A stretch of DNA of 64,000 nucleotides from Effusibacillus consociatus (GTDB lineage Bacteria; Bacillota; Bacilli; Tumebacillales; Effusibacillaceae): positions 86,799 through 150,798 of the forward strand of contig NZ_JBHSHC010000154.1 of assembly GCF_042652925.1 (NCBI RefSeq). The letters are read 5' to 3'. Positions 32,217-40,743 of the stretch are shown one piece after another; position 1 is the stretch's first letter, and each line of letters opens with the position of its first letter. A model generated the notes under the pieces. That model was not told where the DNA came from. It saw nothing but the letters and a program-made list of their open reading frames with translations, and did no database searches. The translations under genes were made by a program, and so were the position numbers.

Positions 32217-33207
32217 AATGTGGCGGAAGCAAGGAACGCTGTCCTTCCAAACCGACATAATACAGTCCCGGAACGGAAAGGCTGATTCCTGCTGTCTGTA
32301 ACGGTTTCCCTTCGGCGTCAAGCGCCCCGATGGGATGAAGGGAAGACAGATCGGGACGATACCCGGTCCAAAGATGACGGTTTGTACCGGTTCTTTGGTT
32401 TCGTCTGGCCAGACGACGCCCTCGGAGTAAGAAGAGGCAAACATAGCCCGTTGATCCGGCTTCCCAGCCGTTAATCTTGCTCGGTAATCGGCTAAATCGG
32501 CAACGGAACTCGGACTTGGAGGCTTTTTGCCAAATCGCCAGAATGGAAAGGTATCCAAGCCGACGGCTCTGATCCAAAAGTGCAGGTTAATTCCCAATAC
32601 TTTTGTTTTCGTAAGCTGAACGGGCCGAAGAACGGCGAGCAATGTATGGCTGCTGTCGGCAAGCTCTATTGCAATTTGAACCGCAGAATTTCCGCGCCCG
32701 ACGACGACCACTCGTTGCCCCCGGTAACAATCCGGATTGCGGTACGCGGAAGAGTGAAGGACTTCTCCTTGAAAGACTTCCTTTCCGCTGATGTTCGGCG
32801 TATAGGGATTATGAAAGGAGCCTGTCGCATTGATGATCGTTCGCGTCTCATATTCGTCTCCTGCTGCCTTTCGGATCGTAAAACCGTACTCGCTTTTCTC
32901 CACGGCAACAACCTTCTGGTTGGTCCGGATCGGTAGTCAAAGCGCTGGGCATACGACTTTAGATACTGGATCACCTCGTTTCGTAATGGGTAGTGGGTTG
33001 CAGTTCCGGGTATCTTCATGCCCGGCAATGATGATAACCGAGATGGCGAAAACAGCTTTAGACTATCGTAATAATGTGGCCAAGAACTGGTTGCCTGTTC
33101 GCTTGCTTCCAGGATCAAAATTGCAGTTCGTTCTTCTTCAAGTAATATCCGGAAGCAAGACCGGCTTGCCCACCCCCGATAACGATTGCATCGAAAATCG
33201 CTGACAT
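32217..33207 (-). pseudogene. Flavin monooxygenase (ArsO/CzcO-like), multiply frameshifted
   Basis: Pieces of one flavoprotein lie in different frames. The N-terminus MSAIFDAIVIGGGQAGLASG (FAD GxGxxG) stops after about 30 codons. Then come LEASEQATSSWPHYYDSL and FSPSRLSSLPGM in a second frame. A third frame holds TIINATGSFHNPYTPNISG and the NADPH motif VVVGRGNSAVQIAIEL. The C-terminus (LHPIGALDAEGKPLQTAG, SVPGLYYVGLEGQRS) is in a fourth. At least three shifts occur, near 33117, 32930 and 32330. Such genes are often linked with arsenic operons (arsO). It is inactive if the sequence is right. Confidence 0.85.
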
Positions 33208-33227
33208 TCCAATCCCCCTCGAATTAT

Positions 33228-33240
33228 TTGCAAATTGCAA
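33228..33240. promoter_or_regulatory. MarR-type operator in front of the monooxygenase relic
   Basis: The 13-mer TTGCAAATTGCAA, two TTGCAA palindromes around one A, lies between the MarR gene and the monooxygenase start. Its exact reverse complement lies upstream of the MarR gene at 33749-33761. The paired sites suggest that the MarR protein controls both genes. Confidence 0.65.
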
Positions 33241-33258
33241 TTATTGTAGAAAAAAAGA

Positions 33259-33711
33259 TCACCCACAAGAAGGGGTTGAACAGCATTGGCCGGATTTCGC
33301 CATCGTTTCGTTTAATAGCTTGATCGAGCGAATGACGGTATCTTTTTCAAAATCGTTCATGTGCGAAAAGATTTCGTTTAAATAGTCGTTCATTTGTTGG
33401 TCAATCGACGCCGCAACATACTTGCCTTCCGTCGTTAGGGAAAGTAGATTTATCCTCCGGTCGTCTGGATCGGGCGTTTTTTTCACTAATTTCATCTTGA
33501 TTAACGATTGGACTTGTCGGCTGAATGTCGTGATATCAGTCCCTAATGCCTCTGCTACTTGCTGGATGGAAGGCTTGTGCTGGCGATCAATTTCGTAAAG
33601 GATATGGCTTTGAATTAAGGAAATGTCGCAGCCACCGGCAGAACAGCAGTTTTTATTCAGAAAGCCAAAGCGACGAGTCATGATTTGAAATAATTCGCGT
33701 ACATTTTCCAC
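33259..33711 (-). CDS. MarR-family regulator with Cys-rich ends
   Basis: A 150-residue winged-helix protein. The DNA-binding part is PSIQQVAEALGTDITTFSRQVQSL (recognition helix around TTFSRQV), and the wing is KTPDPDDRRINLLSLT. Unusual Cys clusters lie at NCCSAGGC (near 20-27) and at the end, QCCSTPSCG. Such thiols would suit sensing of As(III) or other soft electrophiles. It is divergent from arsR, and matching 13-bp palindromes lie on both sides of the gene. It probably regulates itself and the monooxygenase, small Cys protein and arsM. Confidence 0.88.
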   Translation of the reverse strand: MENVRELFQIMTRRFGFLNKNCCSAGGCDISLIQSHILYEIDRQHKPSIQQVAEALGTDITTFSRQVQSLIKMKLVKKTPDPDDRRINLLSLTTEGKYVAASIDQQMNDYLNEIFSHMNDFEKDTVIRSIKLLNETMAKSGQCCSTPSCG

Positions 33712-33748
33712 GGTGCTTCACCTCATGAAACAGTTATATCGCATTTAT

Positions 33749-33761
33749 TTGCAATTTGCAA
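33749..33761. promoter_or_regulatory. MarR-type operator upstream of the MarR gene
   Basis: TTGCAATTTGCAA is the exact reverse complement of the 13-mer at 33228-33240. It lies 38 bases before the MarR start codon, a position suited to autorepression. Confidence 0.65.
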
Positions 33762-33821
33762 GTATTAATTTTGCCTTTATCTCAGGAAATGGGTTGAGAG
33801 GGGGGGACGGAAATTTCGGTA

Positions 33822-33861
33822 TTGACCTTTTTTTATATATAAATAACAATATGGTTATATA
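33822..33861 (+). promoter_or_regulatory. arsR promoter and ArsR operator
   Basis: TTGACC at 33822-33827 is a good -35 box. The inverted pair TATATAA (33836-33842) and TTATATA (33855-33861) with a 12-base spacer covers the expected -10 region, as in many ArsR operators. ArsR bound here would block the arsR-acr3-arsC promoter until As(III) enters. Confidence 0.65.
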
Positions 33862-33884
33862 GTTTTTGGTGTGGGGTGATAATC

Positions 33885-34214
33885 ATGACAATGGAGTTTG
33901 AAAAGATAGCGGATATTCTGAAAGCTCTTGCCGATCCGACAAGGCTGAAAATCCTTTCTTTGCTCCGTATTCGCGATTGCTGCGTGTGTGAACTGGTTCC
34001 CATCTTTAACATTTCCCAGCCAGCCATTTCTAAACATGTAAGCCGTCTAAAAACGGCTGAACTGGTCCGCGAAACGCGAAAGGGGCAATGGGTGTTCTAC
34101 TCCATCAATGAGAAGCGGGTAGAGGAAATTGGTTATGCTCTGTCCCATTTGCCTGATCTATCCGAGGAACTGCGGAAATTGGAGCAACAAGGACTGACGG
34201 TTACATGCGAGTAA
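33885..34214 (+). CDS. arsR: ArsR-family arsenic-responsive repressor
   Basis: A protein of about 109 residues with a winged helix. The family metal site is seen in RDCCVCELVPIF, the CxC-containing helix that binds As(III), followed by the recognition helix ISQPAISKHVSRLK and wing RKGQWVFYSIN. ATG 33885 follows GGGGTGAT; a GTG at 33876 would overlap that site. It is the first gene of arsR-acr3-arsC and is divergent from the MarR gene. Confidence 0.92.
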   Translation: MTMEFEKIADILKALADPTRLKILSLLRIRDCCVCELVPIFNISQPAISKHVSRLKTAELVRETRKGQWVFYSINEKRVEEIGYALSHLPDLSEELRKLEQQGLTVTCE

Positions 34215-34230
34215 AAGGGGTGTACAGCAA

Positions 34231-35286
34231 GTGAGTAAACAAGAGAAAAAGCAACTCTCATTTCTGGACCGCTATTTGACGTTATGGATTTTTGTTGCGA
34301 TGGCGATAGGAATTGGCTTGGGTTACGTATTTCCTAACTTTGTCGCCGGTTTGAATGAGTTTCAAGTTGGAACCACATCGATACCGATTGCGCTTGGTCT
34401 CATTTTAATGATGTATCCGCCGCTGGCGAAAGTACGATACGAAGAAATCGGCCGTGTCTTTCGAAATGGCAGAGTGTTAACCATTTCATTGATTCAAAAC
34501 TGGCTTATCGGCCCGATCTTAATGTTTTTCTTGGCTATTATTTTTCTCCAAGGCTATCCGGAATATATGGTTGGGCTGATTATGATCGGTTTAGCTCGCT
34601 GTATTGCAATGGTTATCGTTTGGAACGATTTGTGCAGAGGGGATGCCGAGTACGCGGCGGGACTCGTTGCTTTCAACTCGATCTTTCAAGTTTTGTTTTA
34701 CTCTGCCTACACCTATATCTTTGTTACGATTTTGCCGGGACGGTTCGGGTTGGAGGGCGTCGTTGTTGACATTACGATGGCCGAAGTCGCCAAGAGCGTG
34801 TTTATTTATTTAGGGATACCGTTTCTGGCCGGAATGATTACTCGCTATTCGCTTGTAAAAGTAAAAGGGCGGTCCTGGTACGAAACCGTCTTTATTCCGA
34901 AAATCAGTCCCATTACACTGATCGCGTTATTGTTTACGATCATCGTCATGTTCTCGCTGAAAGGCGAAATGATTATTCAATTGCCTTTCGATGTCGTGAG
35001 GATCGCGATTCCGCTCTTGATTTACTTTGTCGTCATGTTCTTGATTTCGTTTTTCATGGGCAAAAAAGCCGGGGCTGGGTATCCGGTCACCTCTACACTG
35101 GCATTTACCGCCTCGGGGAATAACTTCGAGCTGGCGATTGCCGTTGCCGTCGGGGTGTTTGGTATTCATTCCGGCGCAGCATTTGCGGCCGTCATCGGTC
35201 CTCTTGTGGAAGTCCCTGTGATGATTGCCTTAGTCAACGTCGCGCTCCGATTCCAGCGGAAGTATTTTTCAAAGCAAGCAGCTTAA
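34231..35286 (+). CDS. acr3: Arsenite efflux permease, ACR3 family
   Basis: A 351-residue carrier with about ten spans that exports As(III). ACR3 features: the start LDRYLTLWIFVAMAIGIGLG, MMYPPLAKVRYEE, and the conserved Cys in GLARCIAMVIVWNDLCRGD and Glu in ASGNNFELAIAVAV. GTG 34231 lies 13 bases after arsR, preceded by AAAAGGGGTG. ArsB-type and ACR3-type pumps are unrelated; this is clearly ACR3. Confidence 0.95.
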   Translation: MSKQEKKQLSFLDRYLTLWIFVAMAIGIGLGYVFPNFVAGLNEFQVGTTSIPIALGLILMMYPPLAKVRYEEIGRVFRNGRVLTISLIQNWLIGPILMFFLAIIFLQGYPEYMVGLIMIGLARCIAMVIVWNDLCRGDAEYAAGLVAFNSIFQVLFYSAYTYIFVTILPGRFGLEGVVVDITMAEVAKSVFIYLGIPFLAGMITRYSLVKVKGRSWYETVFIPKISPITLIALLFTIIVMFSLKGEMIIQLPFDVVRIAIPLLIYFVVMFLISFFMGKKAGAGYPVTSTLAFTASGNNFELAIAVAVGVFGIHSGAAFAAVIGPLVEVPVMIALVNVALRFQRKYFSKQAA

Positions 35287-35306
35287 CATAAACAGGAGGA
35301 TTCACC

Positions 35307-35735
35307 ATGTCAGATAACAAAAAACTCGTTTATTTTCTTTGTACGGGAAACTCTTGCCGCAGCCAAATGGCGGATGGCTGGTTGAAGGCGCTCGGTAATG
35401 ATCGCTACGAAGTAAAAAGCGCCGGGTTGGAGGCACATGGGCTGAATCCCCGTGCCGTCCAGGTGATGAAGGAAGCTGGCGTCGATATTAGCGGCCATAC
35501 ATCGGATGTTATCGATCCGGAGATTTTGAATCGGGCTGACTATGTGATTACGTTATGTGGCCATGCAGACGAACATTGTCCGGTGATTTCGAATAAAAAC
35601 GTCGTGAAGTGGCATTGGGGGTTCGATGATCCGGCCAAGGCGACCGGCACCGAGGAAGAAATCATGAGCCAATTTCGAGCGGTTCGGGATGCGATTAAGT
35701 CGCGTATCGAAAAGTTTCTAGCCGAAGGACGGTAA
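35307..35735 (+). CDS. arsC: Arsenate reductase, thioredoxin-dependent (ArsC)
   Basis: A 142-residue enzyme of the low-molecular-weight phosphatase fold. The P-loop CTGNSCRSQMADG gives Cys12 and Arg18. The redox pair lies in LCGHADEHCP, as in Staphylococcus ArsC (Cys10, Cys82, Cys89). It reduces As(V) to As(III) for export by the neighbouring ACR3 pump. ATG 35307 after CAGGAGG. Complete. Confidence 0.96.
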   Translation: MSDNKKLVYFLCTGNSCRSQMADGWLKALGNDRYEVKSAGLEAHGLNPRAVQVMKEAGVDISGHTSDVIDPEILNRADYVITLCGHADEHCPVISNKNVVKWHWGFDDPAKATGTEEEIMSQFRAVRDAIKSRIEKFLAEGR

Positions 35736-35862
35736 ATTTGAACGGGAATGTAAAGTTGTAGACTAAACATTGTCATTACTCCATGGGCAGGATTAAATGA
35801 GAAAAGAAAAAATATATCCTCACCCTTAGGCCCATTTACGTCTACAAGAGGAGTGGTTTAGA

Positions 35863-36318
35863 ATGGATTGCTGTACATCATCCAATCATGAAGGTGTCGC
35901 TAAGAAGGAGTGCCCTTCCTGCGGTACAAGAGGTAAGAACGTGCAACTCATAACGCTTAAGTCCCTGCTTAAAGCTTCTGCTTTAGAAACCATTGAACCC
36001 GATAACTCTTATGTATTTTGTTCGAACTCTGCTTGCTCTACCGTCTATTTTAGCGGGAATCATTCGCAATCATTTGCCGAGGACGACTTGAAAGTGCCTG
36101 TGTACCAAAAGAATCCGAGCATGGGCGTGCCTGTATGTTATTGTTTCAATTGGACGAGAGAGCGTCTCAGTCAAGCAATAGAAACCGACCAACAACCAAC
36201 TGACCAAATTAAAGCTCATGTTCGGGCTGGGCGCTGTGGATGTGAGGTAAACAACCCGCAAGGGGCTTGCTGTTTAGGTAACGTGAACGCTTTTGTAAGA
36301 GCTCTCGAAAAAGGTTAA
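35863..36318 (+). CDS. CopZ-type iron-sulfur/zinc metallochaperone-like protein
   Basis: A 151-residue Cys-rich protein. It begins MDCCTSSN, has a zinc ribbon ECPSCGTRGKNV and a C-terminal half with SNSACSTVYF, VPVCYCFNWTRE and GRCGCEVNNPQGACCLGNV. This layout matches the N-terminal [2Fe-2S]/Zn domain of Archaeoglobus-type CopZ, without an HMA domain. It may handle Cu or As thiol chemistry. ATG 35863 follows AGAGGAG. A decayed copy of its 3-prime end lies at 51053-51212. It follows arsC by 127 bases and may belong to the same operon. Confidence 0.8.
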   Translation: MDCCTSSNHEGVAKKECPSCGTRGKNVQLITLKSLLKASALETIEPDNSYVFCSNSACSTVYFSGNHSQSFAEDDLKVPVYQKNPSMGVPVCYCFNWTRERLSQAIETDQQPTDQIKAHVRAGRCGCEVNNPQGACCLGNVNAFVRALEKG

Positions 36319-36620
36319 CTTTTTTTGGAAACCTGAAAAAATCAGAATCCCTTAGAGTTGGAAAAACCGGATTTTTCGTATTTTTAGCGTAGAAAAAAAT
36401 CATTTATTTACAGCTGTTTGAAAGCGTATTCGCCGTTCGTTCGATAACAAAGGACCGTACAAATGTCGATTTTGCGAGGCCGAGTAAAAGGGAGCGCAGT
36501 TAGGGTAGTGGCAGGTTATTATGGAAAATATTGTAATAATGCTTATAAGCGGCGTATTAGGGAGATTCCTGATTTGAATCGGACTTTCCAACGCAAACAA
36601 AATGAAGCGTCACGTCGCCG
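36319..36620. other. Interval between the CopZ-like gene and the IS3 element
   Basis: No gene is supported. The first 40 bases continue the segment that is repeated at 51.2 kb. The rest is unique and may be remnant sequence; its last three bases, CCG, form the left target repeat of the IS3 insertion. Confidence 0.5.
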
Positions 36621-36690
36621 TGATATTATCCCCTTCGAGTAGACAAGTGCTAAAGAACGGCACTACAGTCTACATGGAGGGGATTTTTTC

Positions 36691-37023
36691 ATGGGTGGAA
36701 TTCGGAAAACGTACTCAGCGGAATTTAAGCAGAAAGCCGTAGATATGTATCTAAAAAAGGGCATGAGCGCAACGACGGTGGCGAAGGAACTGGGGATTCA
36801 CCGATCTATGCTGCAGCTTTGGGAGAGACGGTATCAGGAAGAAGGTGCGCAGGGGCTTGAGGAGAAACGCGGGAAGGCAACAGGACCTTTAAAGGGCAGG
36901 CCTAGAACCAGAGAAGAAAGCGTGGAAGCGGAGCTTTATCGGTTACGTGCGGAGAATGAATATCTAAAAAAGTTATGGGCACTGCAAAGGGGGCGAGCAG
37001 ACGGCGACAGCAAGCGTTCGTAA
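36691..37023 (+). CDS. IS3-family OrfA (HTH subunit)
   Basis: A 110-residue protein with the start KTYSAEFKQKAVDMYLKKGM and the helix-turn-helix ATTVAKELGIHRSMLQLWER, then a leucine-zipper-like stretch ELYRLRAENEYLKKL. OrfA binds the IS ends. The slippery heptamer AAAAAAG at 36966-36972 lets ribosomes slip back one base to make the OrfAB transposase. ATG follows a GGAGGGG site. Confidence 0.93.
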   Translation: MGGIRKTYSAEFKQKAVDMYLKKGMSATTVAKELGIHRSMLQLWERRYQEEGAQGLEEKRGKATGPLKGRPRTREESVEAELYRLRAENEYLKKLWALQRGRADGDSKRS

Positions 37024-37871
37024 TCATTGAGGAGCTAGCGCAACGCTATGCGGTCGCTTTGCTCTGTCAACTGGCTGGTGTCTCTCGAAGCGGTTACTAC
37101 AAATGGCGTAGCCGCAAGGGAAGGCTGACAGCTCGTCAACAGGAGAATGAACAGCTCAAGATTAAGATTATGGAATGCCGAAAGCGGACACGCGGGATCT
37201 ATGGTTACTTGCGCACACGTACTTGGCTGAGGAAGTTCTACGGCATCCAGGTCAACCACAAACGCGTTTACCGGCTTATGAAGGAACTGGGCATTCGCTC
37301 GGTGATTCGGCGTAAGCGGCCGTATTTCGCAGCAAAAGAGGCGGTGTACGTGATCTCAGACAACGTCCTAAACCGCCAGTTCCAGGCGACACGTCCGCTT
37401 GAGAAATGGGTCACGGATATTACATACCTCCCCTTTGGCCAATCGTTCTTGTACCTTTCGACGATCTACGATTTGTATAACAACGAAGTGATTGCCTACA
37501 AGATTGGCGCGCGTAACGACATTCGTCTTGTGCTGGATACGGTGAAGAAAGCGATTCGCAACCGAAAGACTCGGGGCCTTCTCCTGCACAGCGACCGCGG
37601 CTTCCAGTATACGTCCAAGCCCTACAGCTTGCTGTTAAAACGACATGGGATTCAAGCCAGCATGTCACGAAAAGGGAATTGTCACGATAATGCCAGCATG
37701 GAAAGCTTCTTCGGCCATTTCAAGAGTGAATCGCTCCGGCTCCACCGCTTCACCAGCAGGAAGCAGCTTGTGGATGAAATCCACCGCTATATCCGCTTCT
37801 ACAACCACCAACGATTCCAAAAGAAACTAAATAACCTTAGTCCGGTGGAGTACCGAACTAAGGCTGCTTAG
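36975..37871 (+). CDS. IS3-family OrfB transposase (DDE integrase domain)
   Basis: A 298-residue frame in the -1 register of OrfA. The rve-type integrase core shows the first Asp in WVTDITYLPFG, the second in LLLHSDRGFQYTS and the Glu in NASMESFFGHFKSE, completing DDE. The end is QKKLNNLSPVEYRTKAA, typical of IS150 relatives. It is normally made as the OrfAB fusion through frameshifting at 36966-36972. Intact. Confidence 0.95.
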   Translation: MGTAKGASRRRQQAFVIIEELAQRYAVALLCQLAGVSRSGYYKWRSRKGRLTARQQENEQLKIKIMECRKRTRGIYGYLRTRTWLRKFYGIQVNHKRVYRLMKELGIRSVIRRKRPYFAAKEAVYVISDNVLNRQFQATRPLEKWVTDITYLPFGQSFLYLSTIYDLYNNEVIAYKIGARNDIRLVLDTVKKAIRNRKTRGLLLHSDRGFQYTSKPYSLLLKRHGIQASMSRKGNCHDNASMESFFGHFKSESLRLHRFTSRKQLVDEIHRYIRFYNHQRFQKKLNNLSPVEYRTKAA

Positions 37872-37914
37872 TGCGCTTCTTTTATAGCTGTCTACTTGAC
37901 GGGGGTAACTTCAC

Positions 37915-38260
37915 CGCTACCGGCTGCTTTTTTTCGGTTAGCGATAGCGGCGGAATTCCAACCATCGTGGTATATTGATTTTCACGAAGCTAGGGGTTTT
38001 CTTCTGTAAACCCAAAGGTTCTTGGACAGACATTGATTGCGAATCCCAAAAGTACAGCGACATCTTTGGTAAAACAAATTGTAGCTCGCATGAATCATTC
38101 CTTTGCCCCTTAAAGACGACGATCTTGTCGGAATACAACAAAGTAAAAGCGGTAACCTTTTTAGGGCTACCGCTTTACTGCATTAGACCCTGCCTTCAAA
38201 AATGGGGAAATTTGGTCTGGTAGAAACAAGACGGAAACAATCGACTAGATGTAAACTGGT
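37915..38260. other. Interval between the IS3 and IS1380 elements
   Basis: No gene is supported. A hairpin with arms AAAGCGGTA and TACCGCTTT lies at about 38147-38177, without a clean T run. The last six bases, ACTGGT, form the left target repeat of the IS1380 element. Confidence 0.5.
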
Positions 38261-39876
38261 CCTGAATCCGTGACGTCTAACTTCGCTCAGAGGAAAATGT
38301 GGATATTGTTGTAAAATCGAGATAATTGGGACAGATGACCGTTATTTTCAATGGCCATATTCTGATTCGGCGGACAACGAAACAGACCTTGGGAAACAAG
38401 GCCGTATGACCAAGTATGTAAGTCCAATATGTCAGGTAAACGCTCGGTAGATGCGGCTAATCACGGGGAACCATGGACTGTTGCAGCCAAAATTAAATTG
38501 GATGCCTCGCGCATGTTGTACCAATCTTGCCGCCATATAAATGATGTTCTGAATGACCGTGCGAATTCGGCGGCGTTGCACGTTGTTTCGGATCGGCGAA
38601 TCATTCTCGCGCAGACTCTCCTGACCGATCATCCGAAGGAGATTGTAAGCAAACAGGCCAGCATGCAGCACTAAATCGTTGGTTGCAAACTTCCCGGCTG
38701 GCAGGCGCTCCAGGTCCAAGTCGGTTTTGATTTCACTGTGAAACTGCTCGCTCGTACCATGATCGCGGTAGAGTTCAATCACTCGAGAAGGCGCACAGCG
38801 AAGTGAAGTCCAATAGACACTGACTTCAATTTCCGGGAACAGCAACACTTGTCCATCCCGATCAATCGTTCGATGAATGACGTGGAACACTTGGCGAAGG
38901 GGGCGGTCGAATCCCTTTTCGCGAAATTCTATCGCGCCGATATATTCGACTTTTCCTTCGCGCTGCTGGCAGGCGATTCCCGTCGTTTCCGCAATGCGCA
39001 GCCACATTTCCTTCGGTTCTCTGCGGAGATTGGCCTTGATGATATAGTCGGCTTTCTCGCGATGACAAACATGCAAATTTTCGGCGCTGTCGTTTCCAGC
39101 GTCCATGCGAATGAGCAGCGGCAGGTCCGTTGCACGTTTGGCGTATGCGATGCTCTGTTCTAAAAATGCGGCTGTTCCCTTCTGGCAATGCACACTGCCC
39201 TCACGCAGTTCCACATTAACGCCATAGCCTTCTTGGCCCAGGTAGGCAAAGATGGGAGCATAGCCGTCAGTCCCTTTGTAAGTACGAGATACGCCTTCTT
39301 TCTTTGTGCCGGAATTGTCAAAAGGAGATACGTCGATATCCAGCGGCGCATAAGCCTTTTCACCTGCTGTCAGCCCTGTTAATGGAGCCTTTACCTTGCG
39401 AATGAGATCAGCGGATTCCTCAAGCAAAATCCGATTCCATTCCGGTGTTTGCGCCGCGGCATCCAGCCGCTGACGAAGGGTCGGGCTGGAAGGGACTTTT
39501 TGAAGCTGCAGACAAATCGAGAATACGTCATCCTTTCGGAATGGCTCAATATGGTCAAAGTCGCTCTTGCCTTGGCAGAGCAAGCCTAGGTAGCTCTTCA
39601 TGACATCGGCGTGGGAATGAATTGGTGTCTCCATTCCTTTAATTTTTGTATGGTTAAGTCGCTTTCTAAGTCCGGTATGTGCAAGCAGCGCACCAACGGT
39701 TGCTAAACCGGCGTGAGTAGAGAGAATTAGCTCTTTCGAGCGGACAAATTGGATCTTCATAGAGCACCTCTCAGGTGAAGTTGGAAAAGTTATGATTTTC
39801 TTTTAATTTCTTTACCGGGGGTGCTTTTTCCTTTAATTATCTTTAATTTTCAAAGAACCTTTATCACGGATTCAGG
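38261..39876 (-). mobile_element. IS1380-family insertion sequence
   Basis: The element is about 1616 bp. Its ends are CCTGAATCCGTGA on the left and the exact inverse TCACGGATTCAGG on the right. ACTGGT flanks both ends (38255-38260 and 39877-39882), which I take as the target duplication, slightly longer than the 4-5 bp usual for the family. The single transposase gene is intact and on the minus strand. Confidence 0.88.
38432..39760 (-). CDS. IS1380-family transposase
   Basis: A 442-residue DDE transposase. Typical features are the start VRSKELILSTHAGLATVGAL, the first catalytic Asp region YAPLDIDVSPFDNSGTKKEG, the second in LLIRMDAGNDSAENL and the Glu region YRDHGTSEQFHSEIKTDLD. It ends in the LPAGKFATNDLVLHAGLFAYNLLR block. 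Intact and inside matching inverted repeats, so it may be active. Confidence 0.95.
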   Translation of the reverse strand: MKIQFVRSKELILSTHAGLATVGALLAHTGLRKRLNHTKIKGMETPIHSHADVMKSYLGLLCQGKSDFDHIEPFRKDDVFSICLQLQKVPSSPTLRQRLDAAAQTPEWNRILLEESADLIRKVKAPLTGLTAGEKAYAPLDIDVSPFDNSGTKKEGVSRTYKGTDGYAPIFAYLGQEGYGVNVELREGSVHCQKGTAAFLEQSIAYAKRATDLPLLIRMDAGNDSAENLHVCHREKADYIIKANLRREPKEMWLRIAETTGIACQQREGKVEYIGAIEFREKGFDRPLRQVFHVIHRTIDRDGQVLLFPEIEVSVYWTSLRCAPSRVIELYRDHGTSEQFHSEIKTDLDLERLPAGKFATNDLVLHAGLFAYNLLRMIGQESLRENDSPIRNNVQRRRIRTVIQNIIYMAARLVQHARGIQFNFGCNSPWFPVISRIYRAFT

Positions 39877-40433
39877 ACTGGTCTTCGATACCCAGATTTT
39901 TGAACATTTTCTATTATAAAAGTAGAAAGCGACTCCAACGGCTTTGAAGCAATAGGCTTGCTAAAAAAAGCTACTACGATGGACGCTATCACATCTCCCG
40001 GATAATGATGGCCAACATATACTCGCGAATTCCCTGTTGGAACCTCTAAAGCCAACATACTGTAGCCTCACCATCCGGACCAGCGTTTACAAATAAGTAC
40101 CATTAATGCAAGTGTGAATGCCCCCGATGTATGATCGCTTGGAAAGGAAGCATCCGCTGCGTGAGGGAACAGTAAATGAACCGAATGGCTTACAAACGGC
40201 CGAGACTCAAAATAGAACTGGGCAATCACATAATTCAGAAACAAAGCCAGCATCCCAGCGAACCCCGACTGCACAACAATATGTCTCCATCGATCATCGC
40301 CAAGTACCCACACGAATCCAAGCCATATAGCAAATAACTCCAAACCGTATTTGCTTACAAGTATCATAATCGAATCGAGCCAAATAAGATGTCCCGACAA
40401 ATCGTTAATAAATTGAAAAACAGCATAATTCAT
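39864..40433 (-). pseudogene. PAP2/undecaprenyl-diphosphatase gene with in-frame stop (copy 1)
   Basis: A BcrC-like PAP2 phosphatase, which would dephosphorylate undecaprenyl pyrophosphate. The N-terminal 121 codons (ATG 40433) contain ESRPF (motif 1) and PSDHTSG (motif 2). An in-frame TGA at 40068-40070 precedes motif 3 SRVYVGHHYPGD. The frame is unchanged, so this is a nonsense change, perhaps CGA to TGA. The 3-prime end is joined to IS1380-flanking sequence. The same TGA is in the second copy at 51.3-51.9 kb. Confidence 0.85.
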
Positions 40434-40513
40434 AGCGGCAATCCTCCTGATGTTCGTCTAGGTCCACAAATGCCCGAGTACATAACTAATACGCAGAAAT
40501 CAATTCCAGAAAT
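39912..40513. repeat. Direct repeat, copy 1 (PAP2 relic plus crcB tail)
   Basis: This segment matches 51361-51963 in the same orientation with about nine differences over about 600 bases. It covers the PAP2 relic and about 60 bases of the 3-prime end of a crcB gene, after which similarity stops. Because only copy 2 continues into a whole crcB, this copy is the derived, truncated one. Confidence 0.92.
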
Positions 40514-40642
40514 TAGTGAACTCTGGATGCAAGCTGGTAAAGTCAGTTTTTTTGTTTTTATATTGGTTTCATAACTATAATCCTTATATCTCTTGAGTCC
40601 CAGTTAATCCAAAGTTGACAACAATACATTACTCGATTATTA

Positions 40643-40662
40643 TACGTATAGGGGTATACGTA
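40643..40662 (+). promoter_or_regulatory. CstR/CsoR-type operator 1
   Basis: TACGTATA and TATACGTA are perfect arms around GGGG, the G-centred dyad known for CsoR/CstR family operators. It lies 82 bases before the TusA-rhodanese gene. Similar sites precede the gene at 44365 and the CstR gene, which points to one regulon. Confidence 0.8.
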
Positions 40663-40743
40663 ATAATGAGTTTGAAGTCATTTGGGTAAACTCGAACAGG
40701 ATAGGTAGGCCCCGGAAAACCACCAATATAGGAGGGTTACGAT

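Larger units (their letters stand above)
36621..37914 (+). mobile_element. Complete IS3-family (IS150 group) insertion sequence
   Basis: The element is 1294 bp. Terminal repeats begin TGATATTATCCCC on the left and, inverted, TGAAGTTACCCCC on the right; about 20 of 25 bases match, including AGTAGACA. It is flanked by CCG on both sides (36618-36620 and 37915-37917), a 3-bp target duplication. Two overlapping transposase frames are intact and the frameshift site is present, so the element looks functional. Confidence 0.9.

Noticed and set aside
38147..38177. AAAGCGGTA hairpin as a terminator
   Set aside because: No T run and no gene directly upstream; left only as a note in the interval entry.
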